Below are positions 23,966 through 32,315 of a stretch of DNA of 46,232 bases, piece by piece; position 1 is the stretch's first letter, and each line of letters begins with the position of its first letter. The DNA is taken from NCBI GenBank assembly GCA_046152925.1, contig JBJXFX010000048.1:1-46232 (forward strand), given 5' to 3'. A model generated the notes under the pieces. It saw nothing but the letters and a program-made list of their open reading frames with translations. It made no database searches and was not told the DNA's origin. The translations under genes and the position numbers were made by a program. The DNA comes from CAMAUF01 sp046152925. GTDB lineage: Bacteria; Chloroflexota; Dehalococcoidia; Tepidiformales; Tepidiformaceae.

Positions 23966-25903
23966 CTACTGGTTGATCAACGCGGCCTTCACGCAGACGA
24001 GCCCGAACAGATAGAGCCCGTTGGGGTTCTTGTCTACGACGAGCCCGGAGGCGACGGCGCCCGCCGGGCAGAGTTGAGGCGTGACTGGCAACCCGCCACT
24101 GCCGCCAACCTGGCGGCCTTCTGAGGTCGTGCCGGCAGCCGAGCCGTTCTCCGTGAAAACCTGGCAGATCGGTTTGAGGGCGTCATAGAGGTCTCCGGAA
24201 CGGCCGCCCCACCCGACGACAGCGGACCCGGGCTCGCAGCTGACGGCGACCGGCCGGTTGCCGCCGTTGAAGCTCTCGGGCGAGGTGTTGGTGGTCTGCT
24301 GGGGCGAGCCCGCCGTGGAGATGGCCAGGCGGTTGGGGCTGGGGACGGTGAGTGGCCTGCATTCGCCCTCAATGAACGAGACATACGGTGGGCTCGTGCC
24401 GACGCCAATCCGGAGGCCGGTGATGATGTGGAGCGCCGGACATTCAAGGCGCACCTCGCCCATGGTCGAGGCGTTGTAGGCGGCGCCGGGGAGCAGCTTG
24501 TTTGCGGATGGCGCAAGCAGCGGGGCTTGGACCGTCGGCCGCGCGGTGGTTGGAGGCGTGGTTGGCGGCGTCGTCGCCGGGGTTGTGGGCGGGGCGGTCG
24601 TGGTTGGCGGCGCCGTGGGGGTGGTCGCGGCCGCCGCCGTCGTCGCCACCGTGGCCGCAGCGGTCGTCGGGTTGGCGGCTGGGGTGGTCGCGATCGCGGT
24701 CGGTGTGAGGGGAGCGGCCTTTTCGTCGCCCCCGCCGAGCGCATCCTTCACGCTCGCGCAGACGCCGGTATCGCGCTGGCAGCTCCGGGCGACGCCGAAG
24801 AAGCCGCCGCCGAGCCCAGCGAGGACGAGCAGGGCGAGCATGGGGCGTTTCCACATCTCGAGCGGTGGGCGGTAGAGCACGGCGCCGTCGATCCGGACGG
24901 GGGCCTGGCGCCCGCCGCCGAGGCGCGCATTCACGTGGAAGGGCGAGCTGAGCTCCTTGCCGAAGAGCTTCTTGGACTTGCGCTTTGCTTTGAGGCGGAC
25001 TTGGCGCGTTTCGCCGGGCGAGAGCGGCGGGATGGCCGGCAGTTCGAAATCGAGCGCCGCCTCGTCGTCCAGCGCTTCGACGGTGATCGGGGCGCTGGAG
25101 TTCCCGCGGTTGGCGAGCGTGATCGTGAAATCGCCACGGGACTTGAGCGGGTGCATCGATGCTTCGAAGGCCTCCGCGGCGGCGATCGCGAACTGGCCGA
25201 TTGCCCGCACTTCGATCTGGTGCTGGCGGGATTGGACCACGACCGAAAGCTGGTGGCTGCCGGCCGTTGCGGCGGGGCCATCCGGAGGCCGGACGACGAC
25301 GGTCACCTCTTCACGCGCCCCGGGGAGGAGCGAAAGCCGAGGCCGCGTGACCTGCACCCAATCCGGCGGCACGTCGACCACGCTGATGGTGATCTCGTCG
25401 ACCACAGGCCCGCGGTTCTGGACGGCGACTGTGGCTGCGGAGGAGGCTCCTGGGCGAATCGGCTCCTGGGGCGAGGTGACGGAGACGCGGATGAACTGGC
25501 GGCTATCCTCTTGGACCGGCGGCGGGTTCGCGCTGGCGAAGCCCGAAGCCGCCGCCATCGGCGCTGCGGGCTGGGGGGGCGGCGGAGCCGGTACAGCTGC
25601 GATGGCGCGGAAGCTGCCTTCGCACTCGCCGAACACGAGCCTCGCCCCGGGCGGGACGGGCAGGCGCTGCCCAGCGCCGAGCGGCACGCCGTTCACCGAT
25701 GTGCCAGTGGCCGACGAGAGGTCTTCGACCATCAACACGCCGCCGGCGACGGTCAAGCGTGCGTGGCGGCGGGCGATCGAGACGTGAGGGACGACGATCT
25801 GATTTCCGTCGGCACGGCCGACGATGGCCGAGTCGAAGTCGACCGCATGTTCGCGGACCTGGCCGTCGGGCGTGGCGATGCGCAGGACGCCGATGTTGGG
25901 CAT
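23966..25903 (-). CDS. FHA-domain membrane protein with extracellular beta-prism-like domain
   Basis: A 645-residue protein with clear modules. Residues 20-98 are an FHA domain (GR at 29-30, RRH at 45-47, NG at 71-72), which binds phosphothreonine peptides. After a proline linker, 138-235 and 245-345 look like two immunoglobulin-like beta domains. One membrane helix lies at about 354-372 after a WKRP border. A Thr/Pro-rich stalk (398-458) leads to a 160-residue C-terminal domain with repeated CPAGA-V-GL / C-PGSAVVGWGGRSGDLYDAL-PIC patterns, resembling beta-prism or lectin-like folds, with paired cysteines. The FHA domain would be in the cytoplasm and the C-terminal domain outside. This suggests a surface sensor or anchor linked to Ser/Thr phosphorylation; the role is inference. 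A TTG/GTG upstream start cannot be excluded. Confidence 0.82.
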   Translation of the reverse strand: MPNIGVLRIATPDGQVREHAVDFDSAIVGRADGNQIVVPHVSIARRHARLTVAGGVLMVEDLSSATGTSVNGVPLGAGQRLPVPPGARLVFGECEGSFRAIAAVPAPPPPQPAAPMAAASGFASANPPPVQEDSRQFIRVSVTSPQEPIRPGASSAATVAVQNRGPVVDEITISVVDVPPDWVQVTRPRLSLLPGAREEVTVVVRPPDGPAATAGSHQLSVVVQSRQHQIEVRAIGQFAIAAAEAFEASMHPLKSRGDFTITLANRGNSSAPITVEALDDEAALDFELPAIPPLSPGETRQVRLKAKRKSKKLFGKELSSPFHVNARLGGGRQAPVRIDGAVLYRPPLEMWKRPMLALLVLAGLGGGFFGVARSCQRDTGVCASVKDALGGGDEKAAPLTPTAIATTPAANPTTAAATVATTAAAATTPTAPPTTTAPPTTPATTPPTTPPTTARPTVQAPLLAPSANKLLPGAAYNASTMGEVRLECPALHIITGLRIGVGTSPPYVSFIEGECRPLTVPSPNRLAISTAGSPQQTTNTSPESFNGGNRPVAVSCEPGSAVVGWGGRSGDLYDALKPICQVFTENGSAAGTTSEGRQVGGSGGLPVTPQLCPAGAVASGLVVDKNPNGLYLFGLVCVKAALINQ

Positions 25904-26083
25904 GTGGTCGCCGACCCCCTTTCGACGGGCCAAGGATAGCAAGTCCGCGATCAGGCGTCGCGAAGAGCCCGCGGAGAGCCCAGTCGGCCGCGACATGGCT
26001 CACGGCCCGCTGGCTGCCGGTCTCGATCGCGCTGCCCATCTGCTCGCGGACGAAGGCGCCTCCCGTGCGCAGCGGCGAGGCTG

Positions 26084-27556
26084 TTACCCCCAGGCCCGGA
26101 GCGCGCGGAGTTGCGCGCTCTTCTTGCGCTGGTGGCCCGACATCCGGCGAAGAATGTCTGAGAGGACGGTGACCGCCTCGGGCACGTGTGATCCCTTGTT
26201 GAGCATGACGCACTCGGCGCGACTCGCGACAGCGGCGTCCGTGACTTCGGCCCGACTCGCGAGGCCGTCTTTCGAAAGCCCCTCAAGGACCTGGGTCGCC
26301 CAAATCACGGGCACGTGGGCCGATTCGCACAGCCACAGGACCTCTTCCTGCACCTCCACGAGGCGTTCGAAGCCAAGTTCCACGGCGAGGTCGCCACGTG
26401 CAATCATCACGCCGAACGGCCACCCGAGGCCGGCGGCGATGATGGCCGGCAACTCCCGGAATGCTTCGGGTGTCTCGATCTTGGCGATGATGCCGGGTGA
26501 CCGCCGCGTGGGATGCGACTCGATCGTTCGTATGAGTGACGCGATATCCGCCGCGCGGCGGACGAAGCTTAGGCCCACCAGGTCTGCCGAGGCGATCGCG
26601 AAGTCGAGGTCTTGGAGGTCCTTGGGGCTGAGGGCTTCGACCGGTAGGTCCACGCCGGGGAGGTTGAGGCCTTGATCGGCTCGCAGTCGTTCGCCCTTGT
26701 CGCGGACGTGGACCACACGCGCGACGGCGGCACCCACGTCCAGGCGTTCGATTACGGTGTCGAGCCGGCCGTCATCGACCAGGAGGTGGTCGCCGGGCCG
26801 CAGCTGGGAGGCGAGGCCTGGTATTGTCGTCGAGAACTGGAAGGGCCACTCGCCCGTGCCCGGCCGAAGATCGCCCTCGATGACCGCGACCCTATCTCCC
26901 AGGTGGAGGCGAGCACGCGGCCCCGGAGTCAGCACTTCGCGGGTGCGGACCTTCGGTCCGCCGAGATCCACGAGAAGCTTCAGCGGCCGCCCGAGCAAGC
27001 CCTCTGCTGTCCGGACATGGTCCGCGAGGCGCCCCCAGTCGTCGGGACCATCATGTGCGCAGTTGACACGAAACACCGTGGCGCCGCGCTCGGCGAGGTC
27101 GCGGATGTTGGCGGCGTCGCTCGAACCGGAGTCGAGCGTAACCATGACCCGGACATCCGAGCCGTTGGAGGCGGGACCGAAGAGCCGATCCGAACGCTGC
27201 GCAAGCGTTTGGTCACCCACGGTGAAGCGGGCCCGACAGGGATAGGGCGGGATGGCGTCCCGCGAGCCCGGGCCCACGATGTTGGCCAGTGTCCGCGTGA
27301 CGGCGTCGAGTGTGGGCACGACATGGCCTTCGAGTCGCCCGAGCGATGAAAGGCCGAGGGGTCGAAGGTCCGACTGGAGGTCGCGTAGGTCGCGACGACG
27401 CAACACTACGTAGTGGGCCATGTTTGCAAGACCTTCGGGAGCGTCGGGGCCGGGAGTCACGTCCCACGACTGCAGGAGGGCTTCGCCTTCGCGCATCACG
27501 TCTGCCCGAAGTTCGAGCAACGCTTGCAGGAGCGTCGTAGGGTCATGTGCGGCCAC
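26084..27556 (-). CDS. Pyruvate kinase-like protein with N-terminal extension
   Basis: A 490-residue protein. Residues 136-475 match the pyruvate kinase TIM barrel and B domain: VMVTLDSGSSDAANIRDL, FRVNCAHDG (R163), KLLVDLGGPKVRT, then IIAKIET with K359 and E361, ARGDLAVE with D389, and WATQVLE with T421 and the RAEVTDAA helix. The N-terminal ~130 residues are a helical extension not found in ordinary pyruvate kinases. The C-terminal regulatory domain (about 120 residues) is absent. Substitutions relative to the consensus, such as C-A in place of FS in the NFSHG loop and GG in place of TKG, raise doubt about normal activity. It may be a divergent phosphoryl-transfer enzyme. The start is GTG at 27556. 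Confidence 0.85.
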   Translation of the reverse strand: MAAHDPTTLLQALLELRADVMREGEALLQSWDVTPGPDAPEGLANMAHYVVLRRRDLRDLQSDLRPLGLSSLGRLEGHVVPTLDAVTRTLANIVGPGSRDAIPPYPCRARFTVGDQTLAQRSDRLFGPASNGSDVRVMVTLDSGSSDAANIRDLAERGATVFRVNCAHDGPDDWGRLADHVRTAEGLLGRPLKLLVDLGGPKVRTREVLTPGPRARLHLGDRVAVIEGDLRPGTGEWPFQFSTTIPGLASQLRPGDHLLVDDGRLDTVIERLDVGAAVARVVHVRDKGERLRADQGLNLPGVDLPVEALSPKDLQDLDFAIASADLVGLSFVRRAADIASLIRTIESHPTRRSPGIIAKIETPEAFRELPAIIAAGLGWPFGVMIARGDLAVELGFERLVEVQEEVLWLCESAHVPVIWATQVLEGLSKDGLASRAEVTDAAVASRAECVMLNKGSHVPEAVTVLSDILRRMSGHQRKKSAQLRALRAWG

Positions 27557-27645
27557 TTTGAAAGTCTACCGCCCGCCCTTTAACAACCGGCTGCGAGCGG
27601 CCCTCGGGTATCATCGTTGTTGGCGCAGCTTGGAGGACGACCGGT

Positions 27646-28620
27646 ATGTATGAGATCACCCACCGCTTCATCGAAACCAATGGCATCAGGATGCACATCG
27701 CCGAGTGTGGCTCAGGCCCGCTCGTGGTGCTTTGCCACGGCTTCCCCGAGTCCTGGTTCTCGTGGCGCCACCAGCTCCCGGCGCTCGCCGCGGCGGGCTA
27801 CCACGTTGTTGCGCCCGACCAGCGTGGCTACGGCGAAACCGACGCGCCCACGGCGATTGACCAGTATTCGCAGTTCCATCTCTCTGGCGACATCGTCGGG
27901 CTCATCCGCGCGCTTGGCGAGCAACAGGCGATCCTGGTAGGGCACGACTGGGGCTCCCCAGTGGTTTGGAACACGGCCTTGCTTCGCCCCGACCTCGTCC
28001 GCGGGGTTATGAGCCTGAGCGTGCCGTTCCAACCACGCGGCTCGGTGAAGCCGACGGACGGGATGCGCGCGATGGCCGGGGAGAACTTCTTCTACATCCT
28101 CTACTTTCAGGAGCCCGGCGTGGCCGAAGCTGAGCTCGAGGCCGATGTCCGGCACTCCTTGCGTTCGTTCTACTACAGCGCCTCGGGAGACCCGGCGCCG
28201 AGCACGGTCTTCCGGAGGATGCCGAAGACTGCGAAATTCCTTGAGGGCGTCACCGACCCCGGTTCGGAATGGGACACCTGGCTCTCGAAACCAGACCTCG
28301 ATTACTTCGTCTCGGAATTCAGCCGGACTGGCTTCCGGGGCGGCCTCAACTGGTACCGAAACGTGGACCGGACGTGGGAGTACATGGCGGCGCTCCACGG
28401 GGCGAAGGTGACGGTGCCCGCGTTCTTCATGGCGGGGAGCCGCGACGGCGTGATCGCGATGAACCCGCAGGCAGTTTCCGACCTGAAGAAGAACGTGCCG
28501 AACCTGCGCGGTTCGATCATCCTTGACGGCGTGGGGCACTGGACACAGCAGGAACGGCCCGAAGAGGTGAACGCCGCGATCGTTGGGTTCATCAAGAGCT
28601 TGGATTTCGCGGAGCAGTAA
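27646..28620 (+). CDS. Epoxide hydrolase-like alpha/beta hydrolase
   Basis: A 324-residue soluble epoxide hydrolase-type enzyme. The nucleophile is D101 in GHDWGSPV and the oxyanion motif is HGFPES at 31-36. Y150 (FFYILYFQEPG) and Y237 (LNWYRN) are the probable epoxide-binding tyrosines, and D267 and H298 (GVGHWTQQERP) complete the triad. Aspartate as nucleophile with two cap tyrosines separates it from esterases and haloalkane dehalogenases. A GGAGGAC ribosome site precedes the ATG. It is divergent from the pyruvate kinase-like gene. Confidence 0.92.
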   Translation: MYEITHRFIETNGIRMHIAECGSGPLVVLCHGFPESWFSWRHQLPALAAAGYHVVAPDQRGYGETDAPTAIDQYSQFHLSGDIVGLIRALGEQQAILVGHDWGSPVVWNTALLRPDLVRGVMSLSVPFQPRGSVKPTDGMRAMAGENFFYILYFQEPGVAEAELEADVRHSLRSFYYSASGDPAPSTVFRRMPKTAKFLEGVTDPGSEWDTWLSKPDLDYFVSEFSRTGFRGGLNWYRNVDRTWEYMAALHGAKVTVPAFFMAGSRDGVIAMNPQAVSDLKKNVPNLRGSIILDGVGHWTQQERPEEVNAAIVGFIKSLDFAEQ

Positions 28621-28642
28621 GGCGAGTCAGCTGGTGGACGCG

Positions 28643-28676
28643 AAGAGGGGCCGCATCCTTGGATGCGGCCCCTCTT
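28643..28676. terminator. Bidirectional terminator hairpin
   Basis: A 16-bp perfect inverted repeat (AAGAGGGGCCGCATCC with its complement) and a two-base centre lies between the convergent epoxide hydrolase and RRM genes. It almost touches the RRM stop codon and is followed on the plus strand by TGTTA. It can terminate both genes. Confidence 0.8.
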
Positions 28677-28677
28677 G

Positions 28678-29397
28678 TTACTCCTCGTCCTCGCCCCAGC
28701 GGGACCCGCCGCGGCGGCCGCCCCAATCGTCGTCGCCTGCGCGGTCGCGGCGTGGACCCGGCTCGCGACGTTCGCGCCGGCGGTCGCTGCCGCTGCCGCG
28801 GTCGGGAGTGAAGGGGGGCGGGCTGCCGAAGCCACCGCCACCGGGCGGGCCACCACCGAAGCCGCCGCCACCGCCACCGCCGCCAAATCCTCCCCCGCCG
28901 GGGCGCGGGCCGCCGCCGCCGAATCCACCACCACCACCGAATCCGCCGCCACCGCCAAACCCGCCACCGGGCCGGCCGCCGCCGAATCCACCACCACCAC
29001 CGCCGCTAAAGCCGCCGCCGCCACTGAACCCGCCAGAGGGGCGGTCGCCACCCATGGGACGGCGGTCGCCGAAGCCACCGCTCGGCCCGCCCGGACCGGG
29101 TGGCCGGGGGCCGCTAAAGGAGCCCGGGGGCCTGGGGGCGCCGGGGGGACGGTCTTCCCGGGGCCGTGCTTCGTTCACGGTGAGGGCACGGCCATCGACC
29201 ATCGCCCCGTTCAGCGCCTGGACGGCATTATCTGCATCGGCGTCCTCCATTTCGACGAAGCCGAAGCCACGGGAGCGATTCGTCTCCCGGTCCAAGACGA
29301 CGCGTGCCGACACGACGTTGCCGTGCGGCTCGAAAGCCTGCCGCAATTGCTGGTCGCCCGTTTGCCACGACAGGTTTCCGACGTAGAGCCTCTTCAT
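28678..29397 (-). CDS. Glycine-rich RRM RNA-binding protein
   Basis: A 239-residue protein. The N-terminal RNA-recognition motif has RNP2 LYVGNL at 4-9 and RNP1 RGFGFVEM at 43-50. Residues 88-200 are a low-complexity Gly/Phe/Pro/Arg region with many GGGF and GGRP repeats, then a basic-acidic tail. Such proteins bind single-stranded RNA and in cyanobacteria are cold-induced. The glycine-rich tail may promote condensation (inference). The ATG at 29397 has a GAGGT ribosome site; the longer frame adds a region without RRM homology. It is divergent from the nuo operon. Confidence 0.92.
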   Translation of the reverse strand: MKRLYVGNLSWQTGDQQLRQAFEPHGNVVSARVVLDRETNRSRGFGFVEMEDADADNAVQALNGAMVDGRALTVNEARPREDRPPGAPRPPGSFSGPRPPGPGGPSGGFGDRRPMGGDRPSGGFSGGGGFSGGGGGGFGGGRPGGGFGGGGGFGGGGGFGGGGPRPGGGGFGGGGGGGGFGGGPPGGGGFGSPPPFTPDRGSGSDRRRERREPGPRRDRAGDDDWGGRRGGSRWGEDEE

Positions 29398-29693
29398 GTA
29401 CCTCGCTGTGCCTTTCCAACACCCGGCAGCGCTCGCTGTCCGTTCGACCGCCATCTTAGGGGAAACCGGGCAACGAAATCATCTCTCGTCCCAAGTTCCG
29501 CGGCACGAATCGTGGGATGGCCCCGGATCGGCCTTCCTCCGAATCCGCCGTATCGCTCTTCTCCATAGCTCTTTGCGAAATCTTGCCCGGCTACCGGCCC
29601 GGACGTAGAGTTTGTGTCGCCAATCACAAAGGGCTTCGCGACGGCCAGACGCGCCATCGCGCCCCCGCGAGACCGGCAGTTGGAGCCGAGCGC
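29398..29693. other. Divergent intergenic region, RRM gene / nuo operon
   Basis: Nearly 300 bases without a convincing gene. It contains the nuo promoter candidate and the leader of the RRM gene; the only frames through it are shadow extensions of neighbours. On the minus side a TAAGAT box (near 29453-29458) is a possible -10 for the RRM gene, with no good -35. Confidence 0.6.
29583..29611 (+). promoter_or_regulatory. Likely promoter of nuo operon
   Basis: TTGCCC-N17-TAGAGT, about 83 bases before the nuoA start codon. The form is shared with the promoter before the ThuA-like gene. Confidence 0.5.
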
Positions 29694-30056
29694 ATGAGTT
29701 TCTACGACTCCTGGTCCGCCGTCATGATGGCCGCGATCGCGGGGTTCGTCCTCGTGCTCACGGCGTTGATGGCGACGAAGCTCCTCGGGCCTTATGCGCG
29801 GGAACGCGCGAAGGGCCTCTCCTACGAATGCGGCATGCTGCCGATTGGCCGCAACTGGTCGCAGATCCACGTCCGCTACTACCTGATCGCGATCTTGTTT
29901 CTGATTTTCGACGTCGAGACGGTCTTCATCTTTCCGTGGGCGGTGACGTTCGTCGACCTTCCGAAGTTCATCTTCTACGAAATGCTGGTGTTCGTGGGCG
30001 TGCTCGCCCTCGGCCTCGCCTATGCCTGGCGCCGCGGCGTCTTGGAGTGGAAATGA
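29694..30056 (+). CDS. nuoA: NADH-quinone oxidoreductase subunit A
   Basis: A 120-residue membrane subunit of respiratory complex I. Three hydrophobic segments (about 8-30, 63-83 and 92-112) and the loop YECGMLPIGRNWSQIHVRYYLIAILFLIFDVETVF carry the NuoA signature: the conserved cysteine C45 near the quinone site and the D-V-E pair. GGAG lies eight bases before the ATG. It is the first gene of the operon, and its end overlaps nuoB (ATGA). Confidence 0.96.
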   Translation: MSFYDSWSAVMMAAIAGFVLVLTALMATKLLGPYARERAKGLSYECGMLPIGRNWSQIHVRYYLIAILFLIFDVETVFIFPWAVTFVDLPKFIFYEMLVFVGVLALGLAYAWRRGVLEWK

Positions 30057-30619
30057 GCGCCAAAGGCCCCGGTACCGGTTCCTATGTCCCGGATTTCGGC
30101 GCCGAGCTCCAGCGTTTGACGCCGGTGGAGCTGCCCCAGACGCGTGCTGCGTACAAGGTCGTGTTGCCCGGCGTCATTCAAACGGGCGCCGACGTGCTGC
30201 TGGCGGTTGGCCGCAAGTCGTCGCTTTGGCCGATGACCTTCGGCCTCGCGTGCTGCGCGATCGAGATGATTGGCACATTCATGGCCAACCACGACCTCGA
30301 CCGTTTCGGGATCGTGCCGTGGCCGAGCCCCCGCCAAAGCGACGTGATGATCGTTTCTGGCACGGTCACGAAGAAGATGGCGCCGGCGATCAAGCTCCTC
30401 TACGAGCAGATGCCGAACCCGAAGTACGTGGTTTCAATGGGCGCCTGCGCGACGAACGGCGGCCCGTACACGGAATACGACCGAGTCCTCCAGGGCGTCG
30501 ACAAGATCATCCCGGTTGATGTCTACGTGCCGGGCTGCCCGCCCCGGCCAGAAGCGCTGCTCGACGGCCTGCTGGCGCTGCAGCGAAAGATCATGGAAGA
30601 CAAGAGGATGGTGGGATGA
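30053..30619 (+). CDS. nuoB: NADH-quinone oxidoreductase subunit B
   Basis: A 188-residue peripheral-arm subunit that holds cluster N2, the last iron-sulfur centre before the quinone. The four N2 ligands are C67 and C68 (LACCAIEM), C132 (GACATNGG) and C162 (PGCPPRPE). WPMTFGLACCAIEM is the family hallmark. The start overlaps nuoA and the end overlaps nuoC, both as ATGA. Length is normal. Confidence 0.97.
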   Translation: MSAKGPGTGSYVPDFGAELQRLTPVELPQTRAAYKVVLPGVIQTGADVLLAVGRKSSLWPMTFGLACCAIEMIGTFMANHDLDRFGIVPWPSPRQSDVMIVSGTVTKKMAPAIKLLYEQMPNPKYVVSMGACATNGGPYTEYDRVLQGVDKIIPVDVYVPGCPPRPEALLDGLLALQRKIMEDKRMVG

Positions 30620-31164
30620 GCAAGGCTGCCGCCTTCCCCTATCCCGTCGGCTCACAGGCGCCGAACACGAAGCTCGGCGAAGCCCTCGCCTCGTTCGTGA
30701 CCGGTCTGGGCGGGTCTACCGGTCAGAGCTTGACTGATGTGGACGTGACGGTCCCAGCCTCCAGGCTCCTCATCCTCGTCCAGACGTTGGTGGAACGCGC
30801 AGCGTTTTCGATGGATATGTTGCGGAATATCGCAGGGGTGGACCTGGGCGACGAGGGCCGGGCGCTGAAGTACCACTTCTATAGTTTCAGGCACGGCCAC
30901 AGCCTTCAGGTGACCGTCCCGCTGCCAGCCCACGAGCACCCTCACGTGGAGGTGCCGTCGCTGGTGGCGCTTTTCCCTGCGGCGGACTGGCACGAGCGCG
31001 AGGCGGCCGAGATGTTCGGCATCGATTTCTTGGGCCACCCGAACTTGAAGAACCTGTTGCTCGAAGAAGACCTGCATATCCATCCGCTGCTCAAGGCCCA
31101 CCCGTTGCAAGTCGTGGAGATCCTGCAAGGCATCGAAGACGGCCCCGCGGGGTTCAAGTTCTAA
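30616..31164 (+). CDS. nuoC: NADH-quinone oxidoreductase subunit C
   Basis: A 182-residue peripheral-arm subunit. The family signature WHEREAAEMFGIDFLGHPNLKNLLLEED lies at about 125-151. The N-terminal 40 residues are less conserved, which is usual. It overlaps nuoB as ATGA and nuoD by one base (TAATG). It is separate from nuoD, not fused as in E. coli. Confidence 0.95.
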   Translation: MSKAAAFPYPVGSQAPNTKLGEALASFVTGLGGSTGQSLTDVDVTVPASRLLILVQTLVERAAFSMDMLRNIAGVDLGDEGRALKYHFYSFRHGHSLQVTVPLPAHEHPHVEVPSLVALFPAADWHEREAAEMFGIDFLGHPNLKNLLLEEDLHIHPLLKAHPLQVVEILQGIEDGPAGFKF

Positions 31165-32315
31165 TGTCGATTTGGCCAACAGAACGGACCCTGACCGCCG
31201 ACGAGGCATCGTTCAATACCGTCGACATGACGATCAACATCGGGCCCCAGCACCCGGCGACGCACGGTGTCTTCCGCATGGTGCTGACCGTGGATGGCGA
31301 GGTCGTCGTCGATTGCGAGCCCTACATTGGCTATCTTCACCGCGGCCTCGAGAAGCTCACGGAGACGGCGGACTACCGCCAAGCGATGGGCTGGTGGGAC
31401 CGCACGGACTATCTCGCGGGCATGTGCTGCGAATGGGCCTACTGCCTCGCGGTCGAAAAGCTCGCCGGAATTCAAGTCCCGGAGCGGGCGGACTACATCC
31501 GCGTGATCATGGCGGAGCTTTCGCGGATCAACTCACATTTCATGTTCCTCGGTGCGTTCGGCGCCGATGTGGGCTCGTTCGGCACCTCGTTCGTCTATGC
31601 GTGGCGCGAGCGCGAGCGGATCTATGACCTCTTTGAAGAGGTCGCGGGCGACCGCATGTTCCCGACCTACTTCAAGGTCGGCGGCGTGACGATGGACCTG
31701 CCGGAGAACTTCGAGGCTCGCTGCCGCTGGCTGCTCGATTCGATCCGCCAAGGGATCGAGGACCTTGACGGCCTGCTCACGGGGAACGAAATCTTCGTGG
31801 AGCGCTGCCGTAACTTGGCCCCAATGACGACCAAACGGGCCATCCAGCTCGGCATCACCGGGCCGATCCTCCGTTCGACTGGTCTCCCGTGGGACATCCG
31901 GCGTGCGGAACCGTATGGTATTTATCCGCGGCTTGACTTCGAGATCCCGACCGGTGTCCAGGGCGACATTTTCGACCGCTTCTTCGTCCGGCTGGCGGAG
32001 ATGTACCAGTCGGTCCGGATCATCGAGCAATGCCTGAAGGACATGCCGAAGTCGGGGCTCGTCTGCGCGACGGACCTGCCGAAAACGCTGCGCATCGACA
32101 GCGGCGAATGCTACATCCGCACCGAAGGCACCAAGGGTGAGTACGGCGTGTACGCCATGGCGAAGGGCGGCAACAAACCCTACCGTATGAAGCTCCGCTC
32201 ACCGAGCTTCTGTAACCTCTCTGCGTTGAGGGAGATGGTGGTCGGAAGCTATGTGGCCGACGCCATCATCATCCTCGGCTCGCTCGACATCGTCCTCGGC
32301 GAGGTGGACAAATGA
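31164..32315 (+). CDS. nuoD: NADH-quinone oxidoreductase subunit D
   Basis: A 383-residue 49-kDa-type subunit that forms the quinone site with NuoB. H30 and H34 in NIGPQHPATHGVFRM are the conserved quinone-pocket residues. YIGYLHRGLEKL at 54-65 follows. The C-terminal IILGSLDIVLGEVDK resembles the degenerate nickel-iron hydrogenase ligand region. Coupled to nuoC and nuoH. Length typical. Confidence 0.97.
   Translation: MSIWPTERTLTADEASFNTVDMTINIGPQHPATHGVFRMVLTVDGEVVVDCEPYIGYLHRGLEKLTETADYRQAMGWWDRTDYLAGMCCEWAYCLAVEKLAGIQVPERADYIRVIMAELSRINSHFMFLGAFGADVGSFGTSFVYAWRERERIYDLFEEVAGDRMFPTYFKVGGVTMDLPENFEARCRWLLDSIRQGIEDLDGLLTGNEIFVERCRNLAPMTTKRAIQLGITGPILRSTGLPWDIRRAEPYGIYPRLDFEIPTGVQGDIFDRFFVRLAEMYQSVRIIEQCLKDMPKSGLVCATDLPKTLRIDSGECYIRTEGTKGEYGVYAMAKGGNKPYRMKLRSPSFCNLSALREMVVGSYVADAIIILGSLDIVLGEVDK

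Noticed and set aside
24428..25939. 503-codon plus-strand ORF opposite the FHA gene
   Set aside because: Composition is typical of antisense GC-rich sequence and the FHA protein on the other strand has clear domains.
28800..29060. Repetitive CCGCCGCC / CCACCACC DNA that might look like a CRISPR or satellite
   Set aside because: It codes in frame for the glycine-rich tail of the RRM protein; the repeats are irregular and spacers are absent.
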